The notes beneath the pieces were generated by a model, which did no database searches, had not been told where the DNA came from, and saw only the letters and a list, made by a program, of their open reading frames with translations. From positions 31,190,214 through 31,254,213 of the forward strand of contig CM057228.1 in NCBI GenBank assembly GCA_029891385.1: 64,000 nucleotides of DNA. Direction: 5' to 3'. This stretch comes from Erythroxylum novogranatense (taxonomy: Eukaryota; Streptophyta; Magnoliopsida; Malpighiales; Erythroxylaceae). The translations under genes were made by a program, and so were the position numbers. Positions 36,251 to 47,572 of the stretch are shown piece after piece; the first letter of the stretch is position 1, and the number at the start of each line of letters is the position of its first letter.

Positions 36251-37151
36251 GTTACATTTTTTTCATATCGTCTACTTGTTTCTTAAGGCATTCTTTTTCT
36301 AACACTTCCGTTTTCTTCAAGTTTTTGACAAACTTTCTTTTTAAGGATCTATACTGCTTTAGTATAACATGTGAATCTTCTAACAATTTTAAATATGCAT
36401 CATGAAGTTCATTAAAGTTAGAAGTTATCTCCTCGTCACCTTCTTTTTCACCTACCAAACATATATTTGCTTGTACTGATGCTTCTGAATTTGAATCAGA
36501 TTTGGACGAATCCAAATCTTCCCAAGTTGCCATCATGCTCTTTTTTTTTCTTCAATTTTTTTCAAAGCAACAGACATTCAGACTTGTAGTGTCCTAGTTT
36601 GTTGCACTCGTAGCAAATGATAGAGGTCTTCTCATTCTTGACTTCGTCTTTGCTATTTTTCTTATAAAAAATTCTTTATTTTATTTTACTTTCTTTTTCC
36701 ACATTCTTCTTATCTTTCTTAAATGAAAGATAGTTCATATCATCTTCACTTGAATCTTGATCAGATTCACTGGTATCATCATTCTTGATTTCTTCGATCT
36801 TTAATGTTTTTGATGATGAACTTCTATTTTTCCGAGTCTTATGATTTTTCTGAACAGCTTTTAATGCTATAGATTTGTCTCTTCTAGGTTTGTCTTCTGC
36901 ATCAAGCTCTACTTCATGTATCTTCAAAGAACCAAGCAATTCGTCTAGCTTTAATTTGCTCAAGTCCTTGGCTTCTTGTACTGCAGTGACTTTGGGTCTC
37001 CATCTTTTAGGTAGACTTCTAAGAATCTTCCTAATATGGTCTTGATTATCGTAGATTCTCCCAAGAGCTTTAAGTCCATTAACGATAGTTTGAAATCATC
37101 CAAACATCTTATCAATAGACTCATCTTCTTTCATCTTAAATAGCTCATACT
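36251..37151 (-). pseudogene. Minus-strand copia Gag, C-terminal half
   Basis: From right to left: the UBN2-type block ELFKMKEDESIDKMF and, lower, KILRSLPKRWRPKV, VQEAKDLSKLKLDELLGSL. Then come a Lys/Ser/Asp-rich stretch (36676-36963), a CCHC knuckle near 36620-36575 reading CYECNKLGHYKSEC, and MATWEDLDSSKSDSNSEAS with a heptad-like charged segment (36252-36536) suggesting a coiled coil. The type of Gag and the knuckle placement resemble the SIRE/Maximus copia clade, which I state as likely rather than certain. Gag is cut at 37151 by the solo LTR at 37152 and continues at 39305. Confidence 0.85.
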
Positions 37152-37476
37152 TGTTGGACCCCGTTTCCGAAGCCCAACATCGGACATGAAATCGCAGTGC
37201 GTGTGTGTATGGTGAGCCTTGACAACATGCACTTGAAACACAAACATCCATACCTCATTAATATCCAAATGATGAATTTTACAAAGCTTTAATATCATTT
37301 CAAACCAAATTACAACTTTTGAGTTCAAGAGTCAAAAATACAAAATGCCCTTGAACCAATGAAACTTGAAATGTAACTAAAGCCTTGACTTCCAAAAGTA
37401 TAACTTGAAAATACATAAGTATAACAACTCGGAGTGATGCCATAACTCTTGACTTACTCAGTCTCTCGCTCGTCAC

Positions 37477-38189
37477 CTGAATGGGAAGAGTAAAGGGAGT
37501 GAGCTATAAAGCTCGTGGGAACACATTTATAACATAGAAATAAGCAAAACTATTTAGAAAATAACTCATTGCCGTGATATACTTTGAAATCATAGTAATT
37601 GAGCATGTAAAAGTTATTATCTTGAAATGCTTGATTTTTGAACAATGCATGAGTAGAGTTCACAACAAACATGCATGAAACATAACAACAGATCATAAGC
37701 ACATAACATAGCATGATGGTTTGGGTTAGTCCGGGTTCATGACGTACTACACATTCCCCATCGAAATGGTTATGTCTAGTCGTAGTTTCTTGAGGGAATC
37801 CTTGCGGGGCAGCTCCGTGCCACTTGCGGGCAGGCGGGAGAAGCCTTTTCATGGTCAACGTGCACATGACGGTTCTTGGGACTACGACAAACCCACATAA
37901 CATACATGATTTAGAGTCTTGTAACTTAGTTGCCAAACTGGCCCTTGCTTGTAAACTTGCTTTTCATACATTTCGTAAAACATGATTTCATATGCATGTA
38001 TTCTTGAAAAGAGAAAACCATTTTGAAACTTTTTTATAAATCATGAATGCAAATCATATAGCAACCTATTGATCATTTCACAATAGCAAATAAGACAACA
38101 TTGATGATGCAATTTGAAATCATTAAATCTTTCTTGATTCGAACAAAACAATGAGTGACTTATTTACTCTATTATAAACATGTACCTAC
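37477..38189 (-). other. Candidate LTR intron, 713 bp
   Basis: Minus-strand donor AAG|GTAGGT (first intron base 38189) and acceptor TTCCCATTCAG|GTGACGAGC (last intron base 37477). The exon sequence after the acceptor, GTGACGAGCGAGAGACTG, is conserved in the 40-kb solo LTR (GTGACGAGCAAGAGACC). Confidence 0.5.
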
Positions 38190-38544
38190 CTTGAATTCCT
38201 TGATTATACTTGCTTAGGAATGAGTTTCCTCTTGTTCCTCTTGCTGCTCTTGCCTCACTTGATTTCCTTAACCAAATAACCAAGATTCCAATCAATTTGG
38301 TGAAGAAATCAGAAAGTCAAACTTGAACAATTCGAAGTAAAACTCATGCTAAAACAATAATTTTATGCTTAACTTCCATCCAAAATTTTAGATCTTTATA
38401 GACTAATTTAGAACTTATTTCCGCCACAAAACTTGTAGTTCTATGCCTCTATTTTACAACGCATCAAAAATCACCTCATTTGGACTTCTATAGCAAAAGA
38501 TGTGCCCAAAATACCAAATTCATCTTTGCTGAAAACTGGGGGCT

Positions 38545-38650
38545 CGCCACGACGAAGGTCACGCTCGTCGCGACGAACAACCCACTACTCGTCGCGACGA
38601 ACATAATTTCCTACGTCGCGACGAACACAGACTCGCATGTCGCTGATGTG
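38545..38650. repeat. CGTCGCGACG cassette, three to four units
   Basis: TCGTCGCGACGA-type perfect palindromes (rc identical) spaced by about 24 bp, the short version of the array at 52395-52605. Confidence 0.85.
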
Positions 38651-39304
38651 CGGGTCTGAAGAACGTCTTTGAACCCGATTCTCCAGCATTTCCCACTTCA
38701 ATCTTTCCCTTAAGCACATGCAACACATCTAAACCTTGATTCAACTCTTATACTTCATTTCTAAGCTCATTCTAACACAAAATCATCCACAAAACACAAC
38801 AAGTCCATCAACCCAAAGAATTTTACTAAATTTTAAAAACCTTTATACTTTCGGTTCTAACCCAATCAAGCTAATCTAGGATTTCATTCAACCCAAAACA
38901 AGAAGAAAACAACTCATACTTGTTGAAGCTTTAAATCCTTCGAAAATCCTCTAAACGTAGCTTTTATCTTTTTCTCTTCTTTTCCTCTCTTCCCACGACT
39001 CCCTCTTCTCCTTTTCTTTCTTTCCCTTCTTTCTTTCTTTCTAATTCCTTCCACCTAAGCCCTAAATGAAGATACAAGGACTAAAATGCCCTTCCATGCA
39101 AGTCCTTAATCCCTTCATCTTAAGTGAACTTCCTAATATGCCCTCTTATATTTTTACTCTTTTAACACCACTTACTCCATACTAAACTCAAATTAATCTT
39201 AACTTTCCACTAATACTTCCAATTAAAACAAACTATGCAATAAATCATACAATCAACATAATTCATACTTAATAACATCAAGAAAAACAATTTGGGTCCC
39301 AACA

Positions 39305-39757
39305 ATACTGATGTATAAGAATACTGATCTTGGATTCTTTCACCTAGTTTGTTCCTTCTTGTGCGATGGATAAAGTGTCCCACATCTCCTTTGCAATTTC
39401 GCATCCATGAACTTTGTCATATTCACTTCTTCTTAAAACACAACTCAGAAAGAACTTGTCCTTTGAGTTTAATTAAAATCTAGCTTTATGATCAGCTGAC
39501 CATTTGGTATGAGGAATGATATTTCCTTCATCATCGATTGGTATGTATGGTCCATTCTTGATGATATCCCAAAGATCAATGTGTGTGGATTCTATGAAGA
39601 ACTACATCCTGTCCTTCCAATAATGATAATCCTCACCATTAAATGTGGGAGGTCATGTGATGGAGGTACCTTCAGTTATCAAAACATGTTATTCAACCAT
39701 AGATCTTTGTCCTCACTTTATAAAGGTGATTATTGGAAACCGAGATTTGATACCAAT
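39305..39757 (-). pseudogene. Minus-strand copia Gag, N-terminal half
   Basis: On the minus strand from about 39690: FNGEDYHYWKDRM, an in-frame TAG, then FFIESTHIDLWDIIKNG, IPHTKWSADHKARF and, after a break, LRRSEYDKVHGCEIAKEMWD, TLSIAQEGT. This is the N-terminal Gag block that precedes UBN2. It is separated from its C-terminal half by the solo LTR 37152-39304. The primer site lies just upstream at 39744-39755. Confidence 0.85.
39744..39755 (-). other. tRNA-Met primer binding site of the minus-strand copia
   Basis: The minus strand reads TGGTATCAAATC, close to the canonical TGGTATCAGAGC, between the 5' LTR and gag. It fixes the orientation of the element. Confidence 0.7.
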
Positions 39758-39771
39758 TGAAGTAAATCACT

Positions 39772-40042
39772 TGTTAATATAGAATTCACGTACAATATAC
39801 TAAATGCATAAGAAGGGGGTTGAATTGTGTAATATTTTTATGAATACAAAAACCTTTGATATTTCTTGAAAAGAACTTTTTCAACTATTAAGTGAATACC
39901 AAAAATGTTATGCTAAACTAGCTACATATTTGAATCGTAAAAAACTTCTATATACTTGTCTAAGAATAAGAAAAATTAAAGTAAAAGGTTAGAAGATAGA
40001 CGCTGCGATTGTATATTGATTCACCCCAAACCTTGGGCTACG
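39772..40042 (-). repeat. 5' LTR of the minus-strand copia, inner part
   Basis: Plus-strand TGTTAATATAG at 39772 is taken as the LTR edge; the far edge is near 53763 (...ATCAAAATTAATAG). The LTR is split at 40042 by the solo LTR 40043-53260 and resumes at 53261 with the duplicated CTACG. Net length is about 770 bp. The inner boundary could instead be TGAAG at 39758. Confidence 0.6.
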
Positions 40043-41614
40043 TGTTGGACCCCGTTGTCGGAGCCCAACATCAGACATGAGAGCGTGGTGCTGTACGCAT
40101 GGGGTGAAACATGTTAATTAAACGATTAAAGAAAGTTCAATGGACCCACCGTGAACCAACTCAAAACTTGCTTTCATGATTAAAACAAACACATCCATAA
40201 ATCATTATCTAAAAGATGAGTTTCACAAAGCTTTAAGAACATTTCAAACCAAATTACAACTTTGAGTTCAAGAGCCAAAAATACAAAATACCCTTGAACC
40301 AATAATACATGAAATGTAATTAAAGCCTTGACTTCCAAAAATATAACATTGAAAAATACGTAAACATAACAAAATGGAGTGCTGCCATAACTCGTGACTC
40401 ACTCGGTCTCTTGCTCGTCACCTAAATGGGGGAGAATAGAGGGGGCGAGCTATAAAGCTCGTGGGAACATATTTATAATATATAAATAAGCGAAAGTATT
40501 CAAAAGTAACTCATTGCTGTGGTAATTGTTGAAATCATAGTAATTGAGAATGCATGAGTCATTATCTTCAAATGCTTGATTCATGAACAATTTATGATGC
40601 ATGAAACATAACAACAGATCATGAACACATAACATAACATAATGGTTTGGGTTAGTCCCTGATTCATGACGTGCTACACATTCCCATCGAAATGGTTATG
40701 TGTAGACGTAGTTTCTTGAGGGAATCCTTTTGAGCAATCCTGTGTCACTTGTGGCAGGCGGGAGAAGCCTTTTCGTGAGTCAATGTACACTTGACTGTTC
40801 GTGAGGGACATACCGCAAACCCACATAACATGCATGATTCAAAGCCTTGTAAACTTGATTGCCAAACTGGCACTTGCTTGTAAACTTGCTTGTCATACAT
40901 TTCAGAAAGCACGAGTTCATGTGCATGTATTCGTGAAAGGAGGAAAATCCTCTTTGAAATCTTTTTAGTAATTATTGTTGGACCCCGTCTCCGAGGCCCA
41001 ACATTCGGAACACACAAGCACACATACGCATAGAAGACCCATGACTTACTCGGACTCATATAAGCATGGAAGACCCAAAACTGACACAAAATTTGCCACA
41101 ATAAGGGAAACTTTCAATAGAAGAATTGGATAGGATTTTTAAGAAAATATGTTCCTTACTCTCTCACGGTTCCAATGCCACTGAAAACGCTCAATTTGGA
41201 TTTGAAATGAAGAAGTTATGGCAAAAATACTATTTCAAAGAAAACAGCCAAAACTGAGCACTACCGACTTCAGGTCAGAATTTGAAAATCATAAAGGCTT
41301 AATTGTCAGTCGGCTCCTTCATAAAATTTGTAGGTTTATAACTCTAGTTTAATTTAAAACAAGAATCGCTTCGATCCAAGCTCTCTAGCTCCAGATATTT
41401 TAAAATTAGTAAAGTATATTCAGAAAGAATCAGCCGACCTCCACACTTTGTTTCAAACCACCTTTTTCAATTTAAAATAAATAATAACAAATCAGGTGTA
41501 GAAAGATAGAAATTTTTCTTAGGAATCCATCGCTTCAAAAATCAGCTCAATCGGAGGTCTGTGCAAAAAGTTATGATCAAAAGAAGGGAGAGGGGTCGGT
41601 CGGCCAGAAACCGA

Positions 41615-41780
41615 CCCCAACGCTCGCATGAGCCCGGCATGGCGCTCGCCCGGCATGGGCGAGCGCGGGCTCTCGCCCGCATGGGCGAGCGCTGGGCGCT
41701 CACCTGAGTGGGCTAGCTCGGGCGCTCGCCCGGCATGGGCGTGCGCGGGCGCTCGCTCGCCCGTGAGCGCCTGGGCGACC
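41615..41780. repeat. GCTCGCCC / GGGCGAGC palindrome cassette (long allele)
   Basis: About five repeats of GCTCGCCC-GGCAT-GGGCGAGC-like inverted repeats, extremely CpG-rich in AT-rich surroundings. The copy in the other LTR has roughly half as many. Confidence 0.85.
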
Positions 41781-42578
41781 TGCTCTACAGTCCGACCTAT
41801 CCGACTTCTAACCCTCATAACTTTTGACTCCGAGCTCCAAATTAGACGCGGTTGGAAGCGTTGGAAAGCTAGGAGAAAAATCTATATTTTTCATGAAGGG
41901 CTCAAAAGCAAGCTCGGATTCTACGGGAATCAAAAATTCCCACTAAGACAGGTCGGCTAGCTCTCCACAAACAGTACCAGGACTTACGACTTCCATAACT
42001 TTTGACCCAGAACTCCAAATTTAGCAAACTTAGTGTCTATGGAAAGGTAAAAGAATTATCTACAACTTTCATGAAGACTAACGACCTATATTCCAACTCC
42101 AAGAGGGTCAAAAGTGGACTCAAAGCTCTTCCTAGCAATCTGTCATTTTTACAGCACCTGCATTTGACTCCAACGACTCACACCTACCAATTTACACACC
42201 ATAAATAGCTCATACCTCATGGCAAACGTTCCAGGAGCTCTGCCAAAGCACAAAATCAATAGTAACTCAACAAAAGAAGGCTCATACACACATTTTCCCA
42301 GACCATACCCAAACTACAAAATCAATACCAACACATGAAAAGAGTCTTTCAAGCACTCAAGTTCCCTTCCAAGCATAACAGATCCATGCATAGCTTCGGT
42401 TACAAAATGGCATAATCATCAAGAACAAGTGCAAAATACAAAAGATGAGAAGCTCAATGGTCAATATGCTTACAAAGCCATTTCAAGAGCTAGTTACTAA
42501 CTTGATACAAAGTTTCTAAAATTCCTTGGAGTTATGCCCGATGCCTTGCAAGGTTCCGAGTTCAACTTGAATTTGCAC

Positions 42579-43508
42579 CTGAGGAGGGAGAATGGGGTGA
42601 GCTAACACGGCTTAGTGGTTAACATGCTTATAGCCATCGCGCAATGAGCCACACAACACATCATTAACAATCCGAAACATTAGCAGTTACATAATATTTT
42701 GAAATACTCAACTTTGTCACATAAATCACAATTTACTCAACTCATCACATAAAGCATAATATGGAATCCTCTTGCAATTGAAACACATATTATGCATCAT
42801 AAACACAAATAAATGATGAAATGCACACATTTGGCTCGAAAGTTTCATAAACACGACGGAAACCAAAGTTTACCGTAAATACGACGAGTCCGGTTTTCAG
42901 ATCTCGTAGGCCACAAGCGGGCTGCCGGGAGAAGGCAAAAGGGGTCAACGTGCACATGACTTTACGATAGAGGTTCTCTCTCGCCCAAACACAAACAAAT
43001 TATGTTCACATATTCATACGTAAAAGTAGCATTTTATGCTTCTTTCATTCTTTCGAATCATCAAAGTTCCATTCTTTTCTTTCAAATCATATGAATACAC
43101 TTTCAATATGCTCATAATATAACAAAGATAGCAGACATAGGGCATTTGCCCACTACAAAATAACTATAAACATGTTATCCACCTATCGTCGGAATCCGAA
43201 GTCAAGATTGCCCTTCCTCTTTGTCTTGAGTAGGGTTTTCTTGAGTTCCTTCAGATAAAACACATCTCCAATCAATTTCTAAATTCATAGAAAAGGTCAT
43301 AATATTTAGAAATTAAAGGAAAACTAACATTAACCTTAACCTAACCTACCCATGGCTCATTTAAGCTAGAATAATCAAACCCTAGCTTAGAAATCACAAA
43401 ATTCACTTAATCGCACCTTCCTTTCCTATCTTTCGTCAATCTCTACTCAACCCTAACCTCCATCTTACACCATTCATGAACCTAACCTAAGAAAAGATGG
43501 AAGCTTAC
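42579..43508 (-). other. Candidate LTR intron, 930 bp
   Basis: Minus-strand donor GAGAAAG|GTAAGC at 43508 and acceptor TTCTCCCTCCTCAG|GTGC ending 42579. The other LTR has the same pair at 51396 and 50471 (926 bp). Confidence 0.5.
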
Positions 43509-44016
43509 CTTTCTCACTTGATTTCTCTTCTTTTTCTCCTTCTTTCTTCTTCTCCACAAGCCTCCCATGATTTTTCTCTCTTCCTTTCTTCCTTGGCCGA
43601 AAGTCTCTTCCTTCTTCTCTCACGTTTTCTCTTCTTCTCTTCTTTTCCTTAGTCTACGACACTTGCTACTCTTCTCCTCTTCCTTTAATTCATTAACTCT
43701 TCTATTCTCATTTTTAAATCCCTACCTCAAAACTACATAGTTTTGATATTGGGCTCTCCCTTATCCTCTTACAAGCAACTATAATGGGCTCACCTCTAAC
43801 TTACAAGCCCACTACACCTCACCCATTAATTTCTAATCCTCCTTCTTATTCCACTTATTCTCTAAGCCCATACTTTTCAACATTAAATCCAAGCCTTCAA
43901 TTAATTTCTAACTTCAAATCCCAAGCCCAACATAAAAATATTTATATAAACACATAATTAAATCAATTAAGGGAAAATAAAATAATTAACGAATAAATCC
44001 ATAAATAAATAAATAA

Positions 44017-44584
44017 TTAATTCAAATAAATATAAAAAAAATTCGGGGCCCAACAATTCTCCTCTCCTAAAAGAATTTCGTCCTCGAAATCCTTACATGA
44101 ATACATGAAGAGGTACGGATACTTCTCCTTCATGGCTTCCAAAGGTTCCCAAGTAGCCTCCTCGGTCGAATGATTCCTCCACAAGACCTTAACCAGTTTT
44201 ACAATCTTATTCCTTAACACTTTTTCCTTTGAATCTAAGATCTCCACTGGTTGCTCCTCATAAGTCAAATCCTCTCTCAACTGAACCTCTGAAGGTTGAA
44301 CTATGTGCGAAGGATCCGATCTATACCTCCTCAACATCGATACATGGAACACATTGTGAATCTTAGACAACTCCAATGGCAAATCTATCTTATAAGCCAA
44401 AGGCCCGATCCTCTCAATGATCTCATATGGGCCTATATACCTTGGGCTAAGCTTGCCCTTCTTGCCAAACCTCAAAACACCTTTCTATGGAGAAGCTCTA
44501 AGAAACACCTTCTCACCCACTTCAAACTCCATCTCTTTCCTATGGGCATCTGTGTAGCTCTTGATCCTATCTTGAGCTGCTTTA
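44017..44584 (-). pseudogene. Gypsy integrase C-terminus with GPY motif and chromodomain
   Basis: After a stop near 44587, the frame reads a basic linker (AAQDRIKSYTDAHR-like, MEFEVGEKVFL), another stop near 44485, then LRFGKKGKLSPRYIGPYEI with the GPY/F motif and IHNVFHVSMLRRY. The last 60 residues, from VEILDSKEKVLRNKIVKLVK through WEPLEAMKEKYPYLF, form a chromodomain. In chromoviruses this domain directs integration to marked heterochromatin. The frame runs on into the LTR (stop at 44017), so the natural stop after the chromodomain may have been lost. Confidence 0.9.
44056..44071 (-). other. Polypurine tract of the gypsy chromovirus
   Basis: The minus strand reads TTAGGAGAGGAGAATT directly before the 3' LTR, the plus-strand primer site for reverse transcription. 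Confidence 0.85.
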
Positions 44585-44589
44585 AGTCT

Positions 44590-45534
44590 CTACTTCACTA
44601 ACTTCACCTTATCCACAGTAACCTGCACTAACTCAGGTCCTACAAGTTTCCTCTCACCTTCCTCATCCCAACATAAAGGAGTCTTGCATCTCCTACCATA
44701 CAAAGCCTCATAAGGTGCCATCTGAATTCCCGAGTGATAGGAATTATTGTAAGCAAACTCAATCAAAGGTAGGTGATCATCCCACGAACCTTTGAAATCC
44801 AAAGTACAAGTTCTCAACATAGCCTCCAAAGTCTGTATCGTCCTCTCCGACTGTCCATCAGTCTGTGGATGGAAAGCTGTACTGAAATACAATCTAGTCC
44901 CCAGAGCCTCCTGTAAGCTTTCCCAAAACCTGGAGGTAAACCTAGGATCCCTATCAGACACTATCGAACTCGGAATCCCATGAAGTCTAATTACCTCATC
45001 CACATACTTCTTGGCCAAAACATTCAAAGAATCTGTCTGTCGAATTGGCAAGAAGTGTGCTGACTTGGTCAGCCTATCCACAATCACCCAAATAGCGTCA
45101 TGCTTCTTGCTAGTCCTCGGTAATCCCATCAGAAAATCCATGGTAATCTTCTCCCATTTCCATTCCGGAATCGGCAATGGATTAAGCTTGCCTGCAGGTG
45201 CTTGGTGTTCAGCTTTAACTTGCTGACACACTAAACATCTTCTAGCATACTCTGCCACATCTCTCCTCATTCCTTTCCACCAGAAATGGTCTTTCAAATC
45301 TCGATACATCTTAGAACTCCCTGGGTGCATCGCATAAGGAGCGTTATGTGCTTCATCAAGGATCTCATCCTTCAGCTCTACCACATCTGGAACACACAAT
45401 CTATCACCCACAACCATCAATCCATCTTCCTTTACCTCTACATCAGAGGGCTTACCATCTTTTATCTCTGCTCTAAGCTTACTCAAGTACTCATCCTGCT
45501 TCGCAATTCTTTGATCTTCCCCTCAACACCGGTC
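44590..45534 (-). pseudogene. Gypsy integrase zinc-binding and catalytic core
   Basis: The N-terminal HHCC part reads HNAPYAMHPGSSKMYRDL then CLVCQQ. The core has ITMDFLMGLP (catalytic Asp), VDRLTKSAHFLP, IVSDRDPRFTSRFWESL (second Asp) and HPQTDGQSERTIQTLEAML (catalytic Glu). Then come HLPLIEFAYNNSYHSG and APYEALYGRRCKTPLCW. All three catalytic residues are present. A stop ends the frame near 44590, and the junction to RNase H on the right (about 45487-45535) is frameshifted. Confidence 0.93.
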
Positions 45535-46944
45535 TCACTCAAATTCGCCAAATACAATCAGCTCAACTTGCCTCAATGTCACATCAAGTCTGGCTAATTC
45601 CTTCAGCAAGGGAAGGTACACTGTCTCCACATGTGCCATAGTGGACTTCCTACTCAATGCATCAGCTACAACATTAGCTTTCCCCGGATGGTAGTCTATC
45701 ACCAAATCATAATCTTTTAATAATTCCAACCATCGCCTCTGCCTCAAATTCAACTCTTTCTGAGTCAACAAGTACTTAAGGCTCTTATGGTCCGTAAATA
45801 CTCTAGTAGTAACTCCATACAAGTAGTGTCTCCAAATCTTCAAGGCGAAAATAATAGCAGCCAATTCCAAGTCATGTATAGGATAGTTCATCTCATAAGG
45901 CTTCAATTGCCTGGAAGCATAAGCAATCACTTTCTCTCCTTGCATCAATACACCTCCTAAACCCTTCCTGGAAGCGTCACTGTACACAATGTATCCATCA
46001 TCACCATAGGGTAATGTCAAAATCGGTGCAGTAGTAAGCCTATTCTTCAATTCCTCAAAACTACTCTGGCATTCCTCAGTCCACTCAAACTTCTGATTCT
46101 TTCTCGTCAATTTGGAAAGTGGAGCAGCTATCAAAGAAAAGCCCTCCACGAACCTCCTATAATATCCAACTAGTCCCAAGAAACTCCTCACCTCAGCCAC
46201 ATTCTTAGGTGCTTCCCATTTAACCACATCTTCTATCTTTTGTGGATCCACATGCACTCCACGCTCTGAAATTACATGCCCGAAAAATACTACTTCTCTT
46301 AGCCAAAATTCGCACTTGTCGAACTTGGCATACAACTCGTTCTTTCTCAAGGTCTCCAAAGCAACCCTCAAGTGATCCTCGTGCTCCTCATCACTCTTAG
46401 AATAGACCAATATGTCATCAATAAAAACAATGACAAATCATTCTAGGAAAGACTTGAAAACTCTATTCATTAAATCCATAAAGACTGCAAGAGCATTTGT
46501 TAACCCGAAAGGCATAACCAAAAACTCAAAGTGGCCATACCGCGTCCTAAAAGCAGTCTTGGACACATCAGTCTCCTTAATCCTCAACTGATGATAACCC
46601 GATCTCAAATCTATCTTGGAAAAGACTCTCGCCCCTTGCAACTGATCAAACAAATCATCTATGCGCGGGAGCGGATATCTGTTCTTAATGGTGGCATGAT
46701 TCAACTTCCTATAATCCACACACATCCGCAACGACCCATCCTTCTTCTTCACAAATAGCACTGGAGCTCCCCAAGGCGAAGAGCTCGGCCTAATGTAGCC
46801 ATTCTCTAAAAGATCCTCCAATTGCTCCTTAAGCTCCCTCAATTCCGTCGGAGCCATCCGGTAAGGCGGAATCGAAATCGGCGTAGTACCTGGAAGAAGC
46901 TCAACGGGAAACCCAATTTCCCTAGGAGGAAGTAGTCCTGGCAA
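45535..46944 (-). pseudogene. Gypsy reverse transcriptase and RNase H
   Basis: RT begins with [20 protein letters not shown], then [38 protein letters not shown] (catalytic Asp) and MPFGLTNA. An in-frame stop near 46438 precedes [14 protein letters not shown], which carries the DD pair of the active site. The RT thumb and connection continue with [17 protein letters not shown]. RNase H shows [31 protein letters not shown] and [15 protein letters not shown]. Both catalytic centres look intact apart from the stop. Confidence 0.94.
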
Positions 46945-47572
46945 TTCCTCGGGAAGACGTCAGAATTCCCGACTACGGAATATCCTCCAACCTCCTCTAT
47001 CGCCTCCGTGTTCAACACATAGGCCAAATCGCTTCACACCCTTACTCATCAATCTTTCACTGACATAGATGAAACAATCCGAGGTGGACTGCTCTTCTAT
47101 CTCCCACAAATACCACTTTTCTCGCCATTCTCGACTCAATTCCACCGTCTTTTGCTTGCGGTCTAAGTTGGCATTATACTTCTAAAGTATCCATACCTAG
47201 GATCACATCCAATCCTCCCATCTTCAAAGGCATCAAATCCATCACAAACTTCCCTCCACTAATCTCTATCTCACAGTCTCTATACACTTGACTGATAACA
47301 ATAAACTGATCGATCGGAGTACTCACCATCAGCGGAGTATCCAATAGGCTCAAGACTCTACCACATATAGTTCTACCCGATGACACAAAAGAGTGGGTAG
47401 AACCCGGATCAATCAAAGCAAGAACATCAACATCAAATAGTTTAATCATACCCGTTACCACTTCTGGAGCGGTCTCTGCCTCCTCTCGAGTCATAGCAAA
47501 CACTCTAGCTGGTGCTTGCCCCCTGGATCTGTCCGGAGGATAAGCTCTCTTAGGTACACCAGAGCTACCCAC
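46945..47572 (-). pseudogene. Gypsy aspartic protease and protease-RT linker
   Basis: The 132-residue frame to 47174 has the active-site block ALIDPGSTHSFVSS and the flap and C-terminal motif GLDVILGMDTLEV, typical of plant chromovirus retropepsins (DPG or DSG instead of DTG). Beyond 47174 the frame breaks, and the linker to RT (46945-47173) is read in shifted frames (for example CFIYVSERLMSKGVKR). The enzyme would cut Gag-Pol within particles. Confidence 0.9.

Larger units (their letters stand above)
37152..39304 (-). mobile_element. Solo LTR, TGTTGGACCCC family, 2,153 bp, ATACT duplication
   Basis: Begins TGTTGGACCCCGTTTCC and ends TTGGGTCCCAACA. ATACT at 37147-37151 is repeated at 39305-39309, and flanking copia gag is continuous across it. 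Sense is inferred as minus from a purine-rich leader near 39000 (minus strand), the palindrome cassette 38545-38650, donor AATTCAAG|GTAGGT at 38189 and acceptor CCCATTCAG ending 37477. It has no coding content. It is a sister of 40043-53260 and of 30436-33057. Confidence 0.93.
40976..44055 (-). repeat. 3' LTR of the gypsy chromovirus (3,080 bp)
   Basis: Plus-strand ends TGTTGGACCCCGTCTCC and CGGGGCCCAACA. It is collinear with the other LTR with scattered substitutions, but the GC-rich cassette is 83 bp longer here (41621-41774 versus 49598-49668). It holds a candidate minus-strand intron 43508 to 42579. The ORFs at 41519-41960 come from the cassette and are not genes. Confidence 0.95.

Noticed and set aside
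41519..41960. ORFs of 99 and 110 residues with Ala/Gly/Arg/Pro-rich repeats
   Set aside because: Produced by the GC-rich cassette of the gypsy LTR; broken in the second LTR copy.
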